This document shows, in pieces, positions 26,230-34,225 of a stretch of 64,000 nt of DNA; the first letter of the stretch is position 1, and every line of letters begins with the position of its first letter. This DNA comes from Oscillatoriales cyanobacterium. Its GTDB lineage: Bacteria; Cyanobacteriota; Cyanobacteriia; Cyanobacteriales; Laspinemataceae. The notes beneath the pieces are model-generated. The model saw only the letters and a list, made by a program, of their open reading frames with translations, was not told the DNA's origin and did not search any database. The translations under genes were made by a program, and so were the position numbers. The stretch covers positions 44,257 through 108,256 of the forward strand of contig JAABRM010000020.1 of the NCBI GenBank assembly GCA_011390955.1, read 5' to 3'.

Positions 26230-26982
26230 ATGAATAACTCCGAGGAACATGACTTTTCGGCTTTACCAGCCGAACAGATTTTCCTAGAATTGGAACGCTT
26301 CATGGTTCAGTTATCGGCAGAAACCGATCGGCCCTGGTTTACGGCAACTACACTTTGTAAGTTGTTTGCAGATAAATACCATATTTCACTGAAAGCAGTG
26401 ATGAAACAGAAAGGCTACGAGAGTTTAAAAAGCTTTCTGACTAGCAGCCAACGGTTTTCTATCTACAACCATCCCGATACTCAAGAGTTTTTTGTGGCTG
26501 CTTTTTCGGCGATAAATCCTAATTTAACCCCAGAAAAAACCACTACAGCACTTTCAATTAAATACACTATCAAACGACCCTGGAAAGTTGACGGACGCTT
26601 GCTGGATCTGCTAAAATCAGAGGAATATCAAGAAACTCCCAAACCACAAGAAATTCCCAAACCACAAAATAGCCTTTTTGTCAAACCAGCCGGTTTACCA
26701 TATAAGCCCAAATTAATTGATGAAATACAATCTAGCGTTCACTTGGAATTTGTTTTGCTGGAATTAGTTAAAATTTTAACGAGAAATCATCCCCTAAATT
26801 TTACCACCATTGGCGCATTAAGTCAAGAATTTTCCAAATATTATCGGCAACCAATTCGGGGGATATTCCGCAGCTTATCGATTCAAATTAAATTGGTTGA
26901 TTTCCTGAAAAATATTCCTGAGTTATCTGTGAAACAAGTAGATGATGGTTGGCAAATTACGATCGAGCCAAATGTCATCTAA
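26230..26982 (+). CDS. Protein with two LOTUS/OST-HTH-like winged-helix modules
   Basis: A 250-residue soluble protein. Two similar alpha/beta winged-helix-like blocks are separated by a Pro/Lys linker with a duplicated PKPQEIPKPQ. The first is about 15-100 (TTLCKLFADKYHISLKAVMKQKGY ending in a beta wing FSIYNHPDTQEFFV). The second is about 175-250 (IGALSQEFSKYYRQPIRGIF ending VKQVDDGWQITIE). The pattern of an F-x-x-x-Y helix, a basic turn, and a block ending in an acid-bounded strand resembles OST-HTH/LOTUS RNA-binding domains. This is inference by pattern; no nuclease domain is attached. It is divergent from the HerA-like ATPase. Confidence 0.6.
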   Translation: MNNSEEHDFSALPAEQIFLELERFMVQLSAETDRPWFTATTLCKLFADKYHISLKAVMKQKGYESLKSFLTSSQRFSIYNHPDTQEFFVAAFSAINPNLTPEKTTTALSIKYTIKRPWKVDGRLLDLLKSEEYQETPKPQEIPKPQNSLFVKPAGLPYKPKLIDEIQSSVHLEFVLLELVKILTRNHPLNFTTIGALSQEFSKYYRQPIRGIFRSLSIQIKLVDFLKNIPELSVKQVDDGWQITIEPNVI

Positions 26983-27000
26983 GCGCGATCGCGCTCTCGT

Positions 27001-27236
27001 TGCCAGCAAGCAAGAAACCGGGGCAAGAAACCGGGGCGAGAAACCGGGTTTCTATAAGACTTGTTCGTTGGTGGCAAAGGTTGTCTAAAGAAACCCGGTT
27101 TCTGGGGTTAGTGGCAAAGGTTATCTAAAGAAACCCGGTTTCTGGGGTTCACGAGTTGTCAGCAAGCAAGAAACCGGGTTTCTATGAGCATTTTGGTGGG
27201 GTGGCAAAGATGGTCTAAAGAAACCCGGTTTATCCT
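27001..27236. repeat. REPIN-like repeat cluster A
   Basis: Two full 65-bp units (27039-27103 and 27169-27233) plus partial copies. Each has AGAAACCGGGTTTCT, a 35-base spacer containing GGTGGCAAAG, then AGAAACCCGGTTTCT; the last arm ends imperfectly. Confidence 0.9.
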
Positions 27237-27333
27237 TTGTGTTCTCTGTGTCTCTGTGGTAAAAAAATTATCAGCACTTCTTGGTTAGAGGACTTGTGTT
27301 AAAATTATCCCATCCAATTAATCTACATTTTCT

Positions 27334-27543
27334 ATGATTCAAACGATTAATGTCAGTGGCTTAAAACCGGAACAAGTCGAACAAATCAAATTGATTATCG
27401 ATGCTTTTAATGCTAAAAATAAACTCGAACAATTAGCGATCGAGCGAATCGACAATCCAACACCAGATATCATCAATACTTTAACAGAAAATCCGATTAA
27501 AGTCAATGCTTTTCTCACTCGCGAAGATATTTATGACCGTTAA
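27334..27543 (+). CDS. Putative antitoxin of a VapBC-type pair
   Basis: A 69-residue protein opening MIQTINVSGLKPEQVEQIKLII, a beta strand plus helix layout seen in small cyanobacterial antitoxins paired with PIN toxins; the C-terminal half (PIKVNAFLTREDIYDR) would wrap the toxin. No ribbon-helix-helix or AbrB signature is clear, so it is called by context. It lies ten bases ahead of the PIN-domain gene, presumably in one transcript. Repeat elements flank the pair on both sides, consistent with a mobile or recently acquired module. Confidence 0.65.
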   Translation: MIQTINVSGLKPEQVEQIKLIIDAFNAKNKLEQLAIERIDNPTPDIINTLTENPIKVNAFLTREDIYDR

Positions 27544-27552
27544 TGAGGTAAA

Positions 27553-27978
27553 ATGCCCCTAAGCTTTATTGATACTAATATTTGGCTCTATCGCTTGTTT
27601 GATGACCAACGTATAGAAGCCAAAGAAAGAGAAAGAAAGAGAAAAATCGCTACTGCTATTACAGAGCGATCGAATATCATCATCAGCACCCAGGTCATCA
27701 ATGAAATTTCGGTCAATTTAATTAAAAAAGCGATGTTTGATGAAAATCAAATTAAAGCGGTAATCCAATCTCTCTATCATCGCTGTCAGGTTGTAGAATT
27801 TGAATTAACCATTCTAGAATCGGCTTCTGATTTACGCACTCAATACAATCTCTCATTTTGGGATAGTCTGATTGTGGCTAGTGCCTTAGCCGGTGGTGCA
27901 GATACTCTCTATTCTGAAGATATGCAGCATGGGTTAACTGTTTCTGAGCAACTCACGATTATTAATCCGTTTAAATAA
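27553..27978 (+). CDS. PIN-domain ribonuclease (VapC-like toxin)
   Basis: A 141-residue PIN domain. The conserved acidic residues are visible: Asp7 in FIDTNIWLYRLF, Glu in VINEIS (about residue 51), Asp in SFWDSLIVASA (about 104) and Asp in YSEDMQHG (about 122). These coordinate Mg2+/Mn2+ for RNA cleavage. In VapBC systems the toxin cuts tRNA or rRNA when the antitoxin is degraded; the target here is unknown. It directly follows the small putative antitoxin gene. Size and motif order are normal for the family, so it is probably active. Confidence 0.85.
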   Translation: MPLSFIDTNIWLYRLFDDQRIEAKERERKRKIATAITERSNIIISTQVINEISVNLIKKAMFDENQIKAVIQSLYHRCQVVEFELTILESASDLRTQYNLSFWDSLIVASALAGGADTLYSEDMQHGLTVSEQLTIINPFK

Positions 27979-28025
27979 AATAAACCGGGTTTATGAGGGA
28001 GCGATCGCCTACAATAAATATATTC

Positions 28026-28097
28026 GTAGGGGCGAAGCATTCCGGCAGTAAATATCGGGTTACAACTAATAACCTATATACGGTCATGCTTCACCCT
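28026..28097. repeat. 72-bp hairpin repeat (GTAGGGGCGAAGCATTCCGG type), copy 1
   Basis: A copy of the element found at 33155, 34779 and 34948, with a shared core GCAGTAAATATCGGG. The right arm has drifted (CGGTCATGCTTCACCC), so the stem is imperfect. Confidence 0.85.
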
Positions 28098-28126
28098 GAC
28101 TGGGCTTCACGAGTTGTCAGCCAACA

Positions 28127-28212
28127 AGAAACCGGGTTTCTATGTAGGGGCGAATGCGAGAACGCCCCTACTTGGTTGGGTGACAAAGATGGTCTAAAGA
28201 AACCCGGTTTCT
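28127..28212. repeat. REPIN-like unit with a nested palindrome
   Basis: AGAAACCGGGTTTCT (28127-28141) and AGAAACCCGGTTTCT (28198-28212) flank a spacer lengthened to 56 bases by a GTAGGGGCGAATG-type palindrome (28144-28171), an insertion of one repeat family into another. Confidence 0.85.
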
Positions 28213-28218
28213 GGGGAT

Positions 28219-28683
28219 TTACAAATCAGCTTGATGATCTTTGGGTAAAATATATTCCTCCTCAAAAACCTCTAACCAAGAAAGTGAGGTTAATCGACAT
28301 TTTTTACCCATTTCATCCTCCGCATCTTTCACCGCATTCTCAAAACATTTATCCCAGATAGACTCAATAAAATTACGATTTAAACTTGGCATTTCCTCTT
28401 TACTTTCCTCAATTTCTCGACGGGCTGAACGAATACTGATCGCCCAGCTAGAAGTGCGTTTCTCTGGTTGACATTTCCACTTAATCACGTGAAGCATTAA
28501 GCGAATTAACTGGGTTTTTACCGCTCTTTTTTCAGTCCTTCCCATCGCTTCAATTAGAGATGCTAAACCTTCCGTTGCTTCCATAGATTTTCCTTCTTTG
28601 AGAAGTGTCTGTACTGTCACAGCAGTTTGATAATGAGAGCAAACTGCTAACCAATCCCAATCTTGTTTAGTCAGCATTGCCAT
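28219..28683 (-). CDS. DUF29 family protein
   Basis: A 154-residue, mostly helical, soluble protein. The blocks LLKEGKSMEATEGLASLIEAMGRTEKRAVKTQLIRLMLHVIKW and KRTSSWAISIRSARREIEE match the DUF29 family, which is highly expanded in filamentous cyanobacteria and often sits in repeat-rich or mobile regions. The function is unknown; no catalytic residues are apparent. It stands alone on the minus strand between repeat units and the HTH-like gene ending at 28764, 80 bases upstream. Confidence 0.82.
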   Translation of the reverse strand: MAMLTKQDWDWLAVCSHYQTAVTVQTLLKEGKSMEATEGLASLIEAMGRTEKRAVKTQLIRLMLHVIKWKCQPEKRTSSWAISIRSARREIEESKEEMPSLNRNFIESIWDKCFENAVKDAEDEMGKKCRLTSLSWLEVFEEEYILPKDHQADL

Positions 28684-28763
28684 TTCCTTGAGATTATCTA
28701 TATTTAATTAAGTTTAAAATAATTATTACAACAAATTGGCAAAAAAATATCAATATATCGACA

Positions 28764-29270
28764 TTATTCCGAGACTATTTTACCGTTTTTCTCACTCAGC
28801 TTTTCAGTTTTTAAGGTTTCTTGGATCGCTAAATCAGGAACTTCAGATGTGGGGATGCTCAAATTAAACTTAAAAACGATTTGATGTTGTTCAATATTGA
28901 CAGTAGTAATATGAATAACGCTTTGATCTGGTAATAAACTTTGCACGGGAATTTGGGGAGGTGTAGATTTATACCCCGACTCATCCAACCATTCATAGAT
29001 TTTCCGCCAATTCTCCACCTTTTCCGTTTTATCTAATAGAAATTTGACATATTTATAAATCGTGGCACATAAATCCGCCTCTACACCTCTGGGAATTTTA
29101 TCTAATTTTTCCGCAATTGCTGAGGGACTATAGCCAGATAATAAACCTCTTAAATGGGCTTTTTCAATGGGAGTCAAATGTTTTCCTTTTGCCGAGGCTA
29201 AGTCAGCATAAAGGGTTTCTAAATCCCATTCTTGGGCAGCTTGACTAAACATTTGATCCACTTGAGTCAT
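28764..29270 (-). CDS. Effector-associated HTH-like protein (vWA-MoxR-associated type)
   Basis: About 168 residues. The N-terminal 90 residues (TPIEKAHLRGLLSGYSPSAI followed by AEKLDKIPRGVEADLCATIY) resemble the helix-turn-helix module found at the N-terminus of cyanobacterial signalling and conflict-system proteins (vWA-MoxR-associated). The tail (VENWRKIYEWLDESGY, then beta-rich QHQIVFKFNL) is unassigned. The frame runs up to 29429 into the start of the divergent vWA gene; ATG 29270 gives the sensible start. It is divergent from the vWA-PP2C-kinase cluster with a shared 127-base promoter region, so it may regulate or couple to that system. The latter is inference. Confidence 0.55.
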   Translation of the reverse strand: MTQVDQMFSQAAQEWDLETLYADLASAKGKHLTPIEKAHLRGLLSGYSPSAIAEKLDKIPRGVEADLCATIYKYVKFLLDKTEKVENWRKIYEWLDESGYKSTPPQIPVQSLLPDQSVIHITTVNIEQHQIVFKFNLSIPTSEVPDLAIQETLKTEKLSEKNGKIVSE

Positions 29271-29397
29271 AGTAAGCGTTGGGAAATTGGCTAACAGAAC
29301 TCTAACACCAGTCCTAACGTTAATCAGTAGATTTTTAGAACTGGGTTTAGTATCCTCACTATAACATATAGCCCTGAAGATTGGAGAGAAACCGCTT

Positions 29398-30060
29398 ATG
29401 CCGATCGGAGATAGTAGTGATTTTGCCATTAACCAAGAGCCCCGCTGTCCAGTGGTGCTGTTACTGGATAAGTCAGGATCTATGGCTGGTCAGCCGATCC
29501 AGCAGCTAAATAGAGGAGTGGCTGTATTCAAGCAATCGGTAGAGCAAGACGAACTGGCAGCACTCAGAGTCGAGGTAGCGATCGTTTCCTTTGGACCAGT
29601 GGAGACGAGTCAAGATTTTGTTACGATCGATCAATTTGTTCCACCACAGCTACAAGCAATGGGGGGAACCCCAATGCAAGAAGCAATCATTTCCGGTTTG
29701 GACTTATTGGAAAATCGTAAAACTGACTACAAAAACAATGGGATCCCATATTATCGACCTTGGGTGTTTCTAATTACAGATGGTGGTACAGGTACATGGC
29801 AAGCTGCCGCACAGCGCGTTAGACAAGGTGAAAAAGATAAAAAATTCTCTTTTTTCGCAGTGGGTGTACAAGGTGCGGATATGGGAATTTTAAGTCAAAT
29901 TGCTCCTCCAGAACGTCCACCCCATCTGCTCAATGGTCTTGATTTTACATCAATGTTCCAGTGGCTCAGTGCATCGGTGACAACGGTATCTCATAGTCAA
30001 CCGGAAGTCACAACGATGATCCAAACTCCGCCGATCACTTGGGGTCAAGTGTCTACTTAA
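29398..30060 (+). CDS. TerY-like von Willebrand factor A domain protein
   Basis: A 220-residue vWA protein. The MIDAS metal site is complete: DKSGS at residues 24-28, Thr in MGGTPM near 90, and Asp in FLITDGG near 125. It resembles TerY, the vWA member of tellurite/stress systems. It is the first gene of a co-oriented trio with a PP2C phosphatase (43 bases on) and a protein kinase. This set has been described as the TerY-P triad, proposed to control assembly of a stress or defence complex by phosphorylation. No transmembrane segment or signal peptide. A short TGCCTACTTA repeat follows the stop codon. Confidence 0.88.
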   Translation: MPIGDSSDFAINQEPRCPVVLLLDKSGSMAGQPIQQLNRGVAVFKQSVEQDELAALRVEVAIVSFGPVETSQDFVTIDQFVPPQLQAMGGTPMQEAIISGLDLLENRKTDYKNNGIPYYRPWVFLITDGGTGTWQAAAQRVRQGEKDKKFSFFAVGVQGADMGILSQIAPPERPPHLLNGLDFTSMFQWLSASVTTVSHSQPEVTTMIQTPPITWGQVST

Positions 30061-30102
30061 TGCCTACTTATTAATGCCTACTTAATATAGTGAGGATATT
30101 TC

Positions 30103-31437
30103 ATGCCTTGGAAAGCGATCGCCTGTTCTGCAAAAGGGACTAGCCATGAAAAAACCGACTTGCCTTGTCAAGATTATGCTGGCTTTATCAGAGTGAATGG
30201 CTCTGGAGAGGCTGACGATAATGGCGACATTGCGATCGGTGCTGTCTGTGATGGGGCTGGGAGTTGTAAACATTCTGATATTGGTTCTCAATTAGCGGTT
30301 GAAACCGTCCTCAAGTTGTTGCGGGATTGGCTTAAATGGCTTAAACAGCAAAGAAAAGATTTATCACAACCAATTTCGCAAGCTGAGGCTCACCAAGTTT
30401 TTAGCCAAAATCTAGCAAAAGTACAAGAAAAGTTTAAGAAAGAAGCGGGGGAACGGGCTTGTTCCCCAAAAGATTTCTCTTGTACTTTGTTAGTTGTGGT
30501 TGCGACTCCGCAATGGCTGGCGGCGATGCAGATTGGCGATGGCTTTATTGTAATTCGACAACCTGACTCAGAATATCAATTACTTTTTCAGTCCCAGAAA
30601 GGAGAATACGCTAATCAAACCATTTTTGTCACCGCCAGTAATGCTTTAGAAAAAATGGAGTCCAAGGTGGTGCCTGGACAGCAACAGTTTATTTTTGCTT
30701 CAACTGATGGCTTGGAAAGGTTAGCCCTTGAAATTAGACAACAAGCAAAACCTCACCCGCCATTTTTTGATGACTTTAGAGACGCTATAAAAATTCGCTC
30801 GGAAGCTGAGGAAAAAATTTCAACTCAAGAGTGGTTAAATTCCGATAAGGTAAATAAGAAAACAGATGATGATAAGACGATTTTGCTAGGTTGGTATGAT
30901 GCTGTAAAAGTTCCGGCTAAACCAGCAAATTCATTGGTTCAACCAGTTCAACCAGTTCAACCAAACCCCAGTTCTGTGACTTCAGAAACTCAACCATTAA
31001 CTCAACCATTAGATTCAGAATATTTGCCGGAACCAGCAGCAGTTCATTCAGGCAAAGAGGAAGATTCCACCATAGAAGTGGGTGCAGTAGTAATTAATGT
31101 CTTGGCGGGGGTTTTTTGGAACTCAATTTACCACGATTTATGGATCGATATCAGCTTTAACAGTTTACCTTTAAGAAATCTGATTGGGCTAATTCTTGCC
31201 GGTGTTATGGCTGGACTGATTTTATGGGTTGATTGGCAGCTATATCAACAAAAAATAAAACAGTATTCCCAGGATAAATGGAAAACAAAGGGACATTTAT
31301 TTCTTTATATGGCGATCGTTTATCTGGTTGGACTGGGGTTAGGAGGTTTATCTTATTATTTACTTTATACTGCTTTATCCTACTTATCCTATGGGCAAAT
31401 GGAATGGTATTGGAAAATCCAATTACCTAACAAATAA
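30103..31437 (+). CDS. PP2C-family serine/threonine phosphatase with C-terminal membrane helices
   Basis: A 444-residue protein. Residues 1-270 are a PP2C-like domain: QDYAG (Asp24), AVCDGAGSCKHSDIGS (Asp50-Gly51) and KTDDDKTILLGW near 260 supply metal ligands. A Pro/Gln-rich linker (about 275-335) leads to two or three hydrophobic helices (about 335-430), so the enzyme is membrane tethered with its catalytic domain in the cytosol. It would oppose the kinase encoded next. The start ATG 30103 has GAGGATA upstream. It is the middle gene of the vWA-PP2C-kinase trio; the 45-base gap to the kinase contains a 13-bp tandem repeat. Confidence 0.87.
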   Translation: MPWKAIACSAKGTSHEKTDLPCQDYAGFIRVNGSGEADDNGDIAIGAVCDGAGSCKHSDIGSQLAVETVLKLLRDWLKWLKQQRKDLSQPISQAEAHQVFSQNLAKVQEKFKKEAGERACSPKDFSCTLLVVVATPQWLAAMQIGDGFIVIRQPDSEYQLLFQSQKGEYANQTIFVTASNALEKMESKVVPGQQQFIFASTDGLERLALEIRQQAKPHPPFFDDFRDAIKIRSEAEEKISTQEWLNSDKVNKKTDDDKTILLGWYDAVKVPAKPANSLVQPVQPVQPNPSSVTSETQPLTQPLDSEYLPEPAAVHSGKEEDSTIEVGAVVINVLAGVFWNSIYHDLWIDISFNSLPLRNLIGLILAGVMAGLILWVDWQLYQQKIKQYSQDKWKTKGHLFLYMAIVYLVGLGLGGLSYYLLYTALSYLSYGQMEWYWKIQLPNK

Positions 31438-31455
31438 AACATCCAGAAAATAGCA

Positions 31456-31494
31456 ATGCCTAATTACTATGCCTAATTACTATGCCCAATTACT
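31456..31494 (+). repeat. 13-bp tandem repeat duplicating a translation start
   Basis: Three near-identical 13-bp units, ATGCCTAATTACT, ATGCCTAATTACT and ATGCCCAATTACT, at 31456, 31469 and 31482. Only the last ATG opens the kinase frame; the first two start MPNYYA and MPNYYAQLL mini-ORFs. Confidence 0.85.
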
Positions 31495-33032
31495 ATGACA
31501 GCCAAGACAAACCTATCTCTCTAACTAAGGAAATCGCCAAAGGAGGTGAGGGGATAGTTTGGCAAACCGATCGCAGTGGATATTTAGCAAAAACCTACCA
31601 CCAACAAGATCGAGAACAAATTGAAAAACTCAAGTTAATGGTTGCCAATCCGCCACAAAATCCGACGGCAAGTCAAAATCATATTTCTATTAGTTGGCCA
31701 ACTGACTTAATTAAAGATAATCTAGGAAAGTCGCCTAATTGGGTAGGTTTTTTAATGCCAGAGATTAGGAATACTAAAGGAATTTTTTGTGTTTATCATC
31801 CCAAGAGTCGTGAAAAAAACGCGCCACAATATAATTGGTATTGTCTGCATATCATGGCTTTAAATATTGCAGCCATTGTCCGGGAAGTCCATGCAAAAAA
31901 TTATGTGATTGGCGATCTGAATCCTAAAAATATTTTAGTCAACGATCGCAGCTTAGTTTGTTTAATTGATACGGATTCTTTTCAAGTAACTGACCCGACT
32001 ACCAGGAAGGTTTATCGTTGTTCCGTAGGATTTCCTGGTTTTAGTCCTCCTGAGTTGATTGGAAAAAAGTTAATCAAAATCACCCAAAAACCAGAACATG
32101 ACAGGTTTCGCTTGGCAGTAATGATTTACCATTTACTGTTTGGATACCACCCATTTATGGGAAAATGGACGGGGCCAGGAAACCCACCAGGACAAGATGA
32201 AGCGATTAGTAAAGGTTATTGGCTTTACGCTAAAAAAAGTCTCTTGAAGCAGAATTTGTTTCAACCTACTCCTAATACAATTCCTCTAAAGGTTCTACAT
32301 CCAAAACTTGAACAGTGCTTTCTCAGATGCTTTAATGACGGTCATCAATCTCCAACTTCTCGCCCCTCTCCTGAAGATTGGGTTGATGCCCTGCAAGTGG
32401 CGATTAATGATTTAGTGGTTTGTAGTAAAAATCCGAATCATATCTATAGCAAGCATTCTGGCAGTTGTTATTGGTGCGATCGGGCTAAGACTTTAAGGGT
32501 TGATATTTTTCCTTCTGTGCCAAATCCTATTCCCCCCCAGAAGGTTTCTCTACTATCTCCCCAATCATCTCCCCAATCATCTCCAAAATCATCTACCCAG
32601 TCATCTCCCCAATCATCTTCCCTGCAAGCTCAAAATAACCTATTGAATCAACGGATCCAACAACTGCAATCTCAAAATAATCTATTAAATCAACAAATCC
32701 AAAACTTGCAAACCGAAAATAACTTGCTGAATCAAGAGATATCTCTGCTGAAGCAACAGTTATCATCTCAAAATAAACTACATTTTTTTCTCACCCAAGT
32801 ACCTAGCTTTTTTCCAATTAACTTGGTAAGTTCACTGATAGCTAAACCTTTACAAATATGTCAAAGTTACCCAAAAATACTTACTAATAAATTTCAAATC
32901 CTTAACATAAAATTATCTTCTCAACAACAGTTAGTTAGACTTCAGCAATGGCTGGCAACCAATCCCAAGCTTAAGTTAGTCGCGATCGGCGTATTTGTTG
33001 CTATAGTCTTAGTTTGGCTATCTTCAATGTAA
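31482..33032 (+). CDS. TerY-P-type protein kinase with zinc ribbon, coiled coil and C-terminal membrane helix
   Basis: A 516-residue protein. The kinase domain spans about 15-305: Gly-rich loop GGEGIV (21-26), Lys37, catalytic loop GDLNPKNILV (about 144-153) in place of HRD, and DTD (about 163) in place of DFG, as usual in this divergent family. A Cys/His cluster around 313-332 (CSKNPNHIYSKHSGSCYWC) is a likely zinc ribbon. Then come a Ser/Pro/Gln tract, a coiled coil (about 382-430) and one membrane helix (about 497-515). It is the last gene of the vWA-PP2C-kinase trio. The catalytic Asp and metal Asp are present, so activity is likely; substrates are unknown. Confidence 0.88.
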   Translation: MPNYYDSQDKPISLTKEIAKGGEGIVWQTDRSGYLAKTYHQQDREQIEKLKLMVANPPQNPTASQNHISISWPTDLIKDNLGKSPNWVGFLMPEIRNTKGIFCVYHPKSREKNAPQYNWYCLHIMALNIAAIVREVHAKNYVIGDLNPKNILVNDRSLVCLIDTDSFQVTDPTTRKVYRCSVGFPGFSPPELIGKKLIKITQKPEHDRFRLAVMIYHLLFGYHPFMGKWTGPGNPPGQDEAISKGYWLYAKKSLLKQNLFQPTPNTIPLKVLHPKLEQCFLRCFNDGHQSPTSRPSPEDWVDALQVAINDLVVCSKNPNHIYSKHSGSCYWCDRAKTLRVDIFPSVPNPIPPQKVSLLSPQSSPQSSPKSSTQSSPQSSSLQAQNNLLNQRIQQLQSQNNLLNQQIQNLQTENNLLNQEISLLKQQLSSQNKLHFFLTQVPSFFPINLVSSLIAKPLQICQSYPKILTNKFQILNIKLSSQQQLVRLQQWLATNPKLKLVAIGVFVAIVLVWLSSM

Positions 33033-33049
33033 AAAACCGAGTTCAAGCA

Positions 33050-33432
33050 AGAAACCGGGTTCTCTCTTGTTTTGGTTGGGTGACAAAGATGGTCTAAAGA
33101 AACCCGGTTTCTGAGGCTGGGGCAAAGGAGCGATCGCCTACAATAAATATATTCGTAGGGGCGAAGCATTCCGGCAGTAAATATCGGGATAAAACCAATA
33201 ACCTATATACCGGAATGCTTCGCCCTGGCAAATATGAAATGCTCTCAACTCGTAGGCGATCGCATTGTCGTTGCCAGCAAGCAAGAAACCGGGTTCTCTC
33301 TTGTTTTGGTTGAGTGACAAAGATGGTCTAAATAAACCCGGTTTCTGGGGTTCACGAGTTGTCAGCAAGCAAGAAACCGGGTTCTCTCTTGTTTTGGTGG
33401 GGTGGCAAAGATAGTTTAAAGAAACCCGGTTT
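33050..33432. repeat. REPIN-like repeat cluster C
   Basis: Three units (33050-33112, 33284-33346, 33372-33432) of paired 15-bp palindromes with GTGACAAAGATGGTCTAA or GTGGCAAAGATAG spacers. Left arms here read AGAAACCGGGTTCT with one T lost. A 72-bp hairpin repeat sits between the first and second units. Confidence 0.9.
33155..33226. repeat. 72-bp hairpin repeat, copy 2
   Basis: AGGGGCGAAGCATTCCGG at the left pairs with CCGGAATGCTTCGCCCT at the right (16 to 17 bp stem); the loop contains AAATATCGGGATAAAACC. Confidence 0.9.
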
Positions 33433-33469
33433 ATCACCTAAATGTTATTGAATAAATGGCAAGAAATAC

Positions 33470-33925
33470 ATGGCGGTAAATTTTAACTGGGATTTTGAGT
33501 TAACCGAGGAAAATCTGGCGGCAGAAATTGCCAAAGCTAAGGAAGCCGGGAAAAAAGCCAATGCTACGGAACCCCGTGCGGAGTCTGCTGGCTATGATGA
33601 GGCAAATGATTTAATCGTAATTCGCCTAAAAAATGGCGCAATTTTCAGTTTTCCTCCCCAACTGGCACAGGGTTTAGTAAATGCAACCCCTGAGCAGCTA
33701 AATGATATTTGGATATCCGCTTCTGGGAGTAGTATTCACTGGGAAAGTTTAGATGTTGATTTTGGTATTACTGAATTATTAGCCGGTATTTTTGGTACAA
33801 AAGCTTGGATGAGTGAGTTAGGGAGAAAGGGGGGTGAAAAAACTTCGTCTGCTAAAGCAAAAGCGGCGCGAGAAAATGGTAAAAAAGGGGGCAGACCTAA
33901 AAAGAATGCTCCTCTGAAAAGTTAA
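33470..33925 (+). CDS. DUF2442-type protein with basic GGRPKK tail
   Basis: A 151-residue protein. The core (YDEANDLIVIRLKNGAIFSFPP to SGSSIHWESLDVDFGITELLAGIFG) is a DUF2442-like fold. The tail ELGRKGGEKTSSAKAKAARE continues to KKGGRPKKNAPLK, highly basic and AT-hook-like, suggesting nucleic-acid binding. DUF2442 proteins often accompany DUF4160 partners in toxin-antitoxin-like pairs; no intact partner is next to this one, and repeats flank both sides. A second, shorter DUF2442 gene lies at 34360. Confidence 0.75.
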   Translation: MAVNFNWDFELTEENLAAEIAKAKEAGKKANATEPRAESAGYDEANDLIVIRLKNGAIFSFPPQLAQGLVNATPEQLNDIWISASGSSIHWESLDVDFGITELLAGIFGTKAWMSELGRKGGEKTSSAKAKAARENGKKGGRPKKNAPLKS

Positions 33926-33952
33926 AAACGTTTTTTTCGTTGCCAGCCAAAA

Positions 33953-34217
33953 AGAAACCGGGTTTCTATGAGCACCTTGGTTGGGTGGCAAAGATAGTCT
34001 AAAGAAACCCGGTTTCTGGGGTTCACGAGTTGCCAGCAAACAAGAAACCGGGTTTCTATTATAGTTTTGGTGGGGTGACAAAGATGGTCTAAAGAAACCC
34101 GGTTTCTGGGGCTGGGGCAAAGGGGCGATCGCATTGTCGTTGCCAGCCAAGAAGAAACCGGGTTTCTATGAGCACTTCGGTTGAGTGACAAAGATGGTCT
34201 AAAGAAACCCGGTTTCT
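33953..34217. repeat. REPIN-like repeat cluster D
   Basis: Three complete 65-bp units at 33953-34017, 34043-34107 and 34153-34217. Each has exactly 35 bases between the two 15-bp palindromes. The third abuts the truncated DUF4160 remnant. Confidence 0.92.
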
Positions 34218-34225
34218 GGGCCAGC

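Noticed and set aside
33138..34191. Minus-strand ORFs with NPRNRVSLDHLCHPTK-type sequence
   Set aside because: They are translations of the 65-bp REPIN-like repeat and end where the repeats end.
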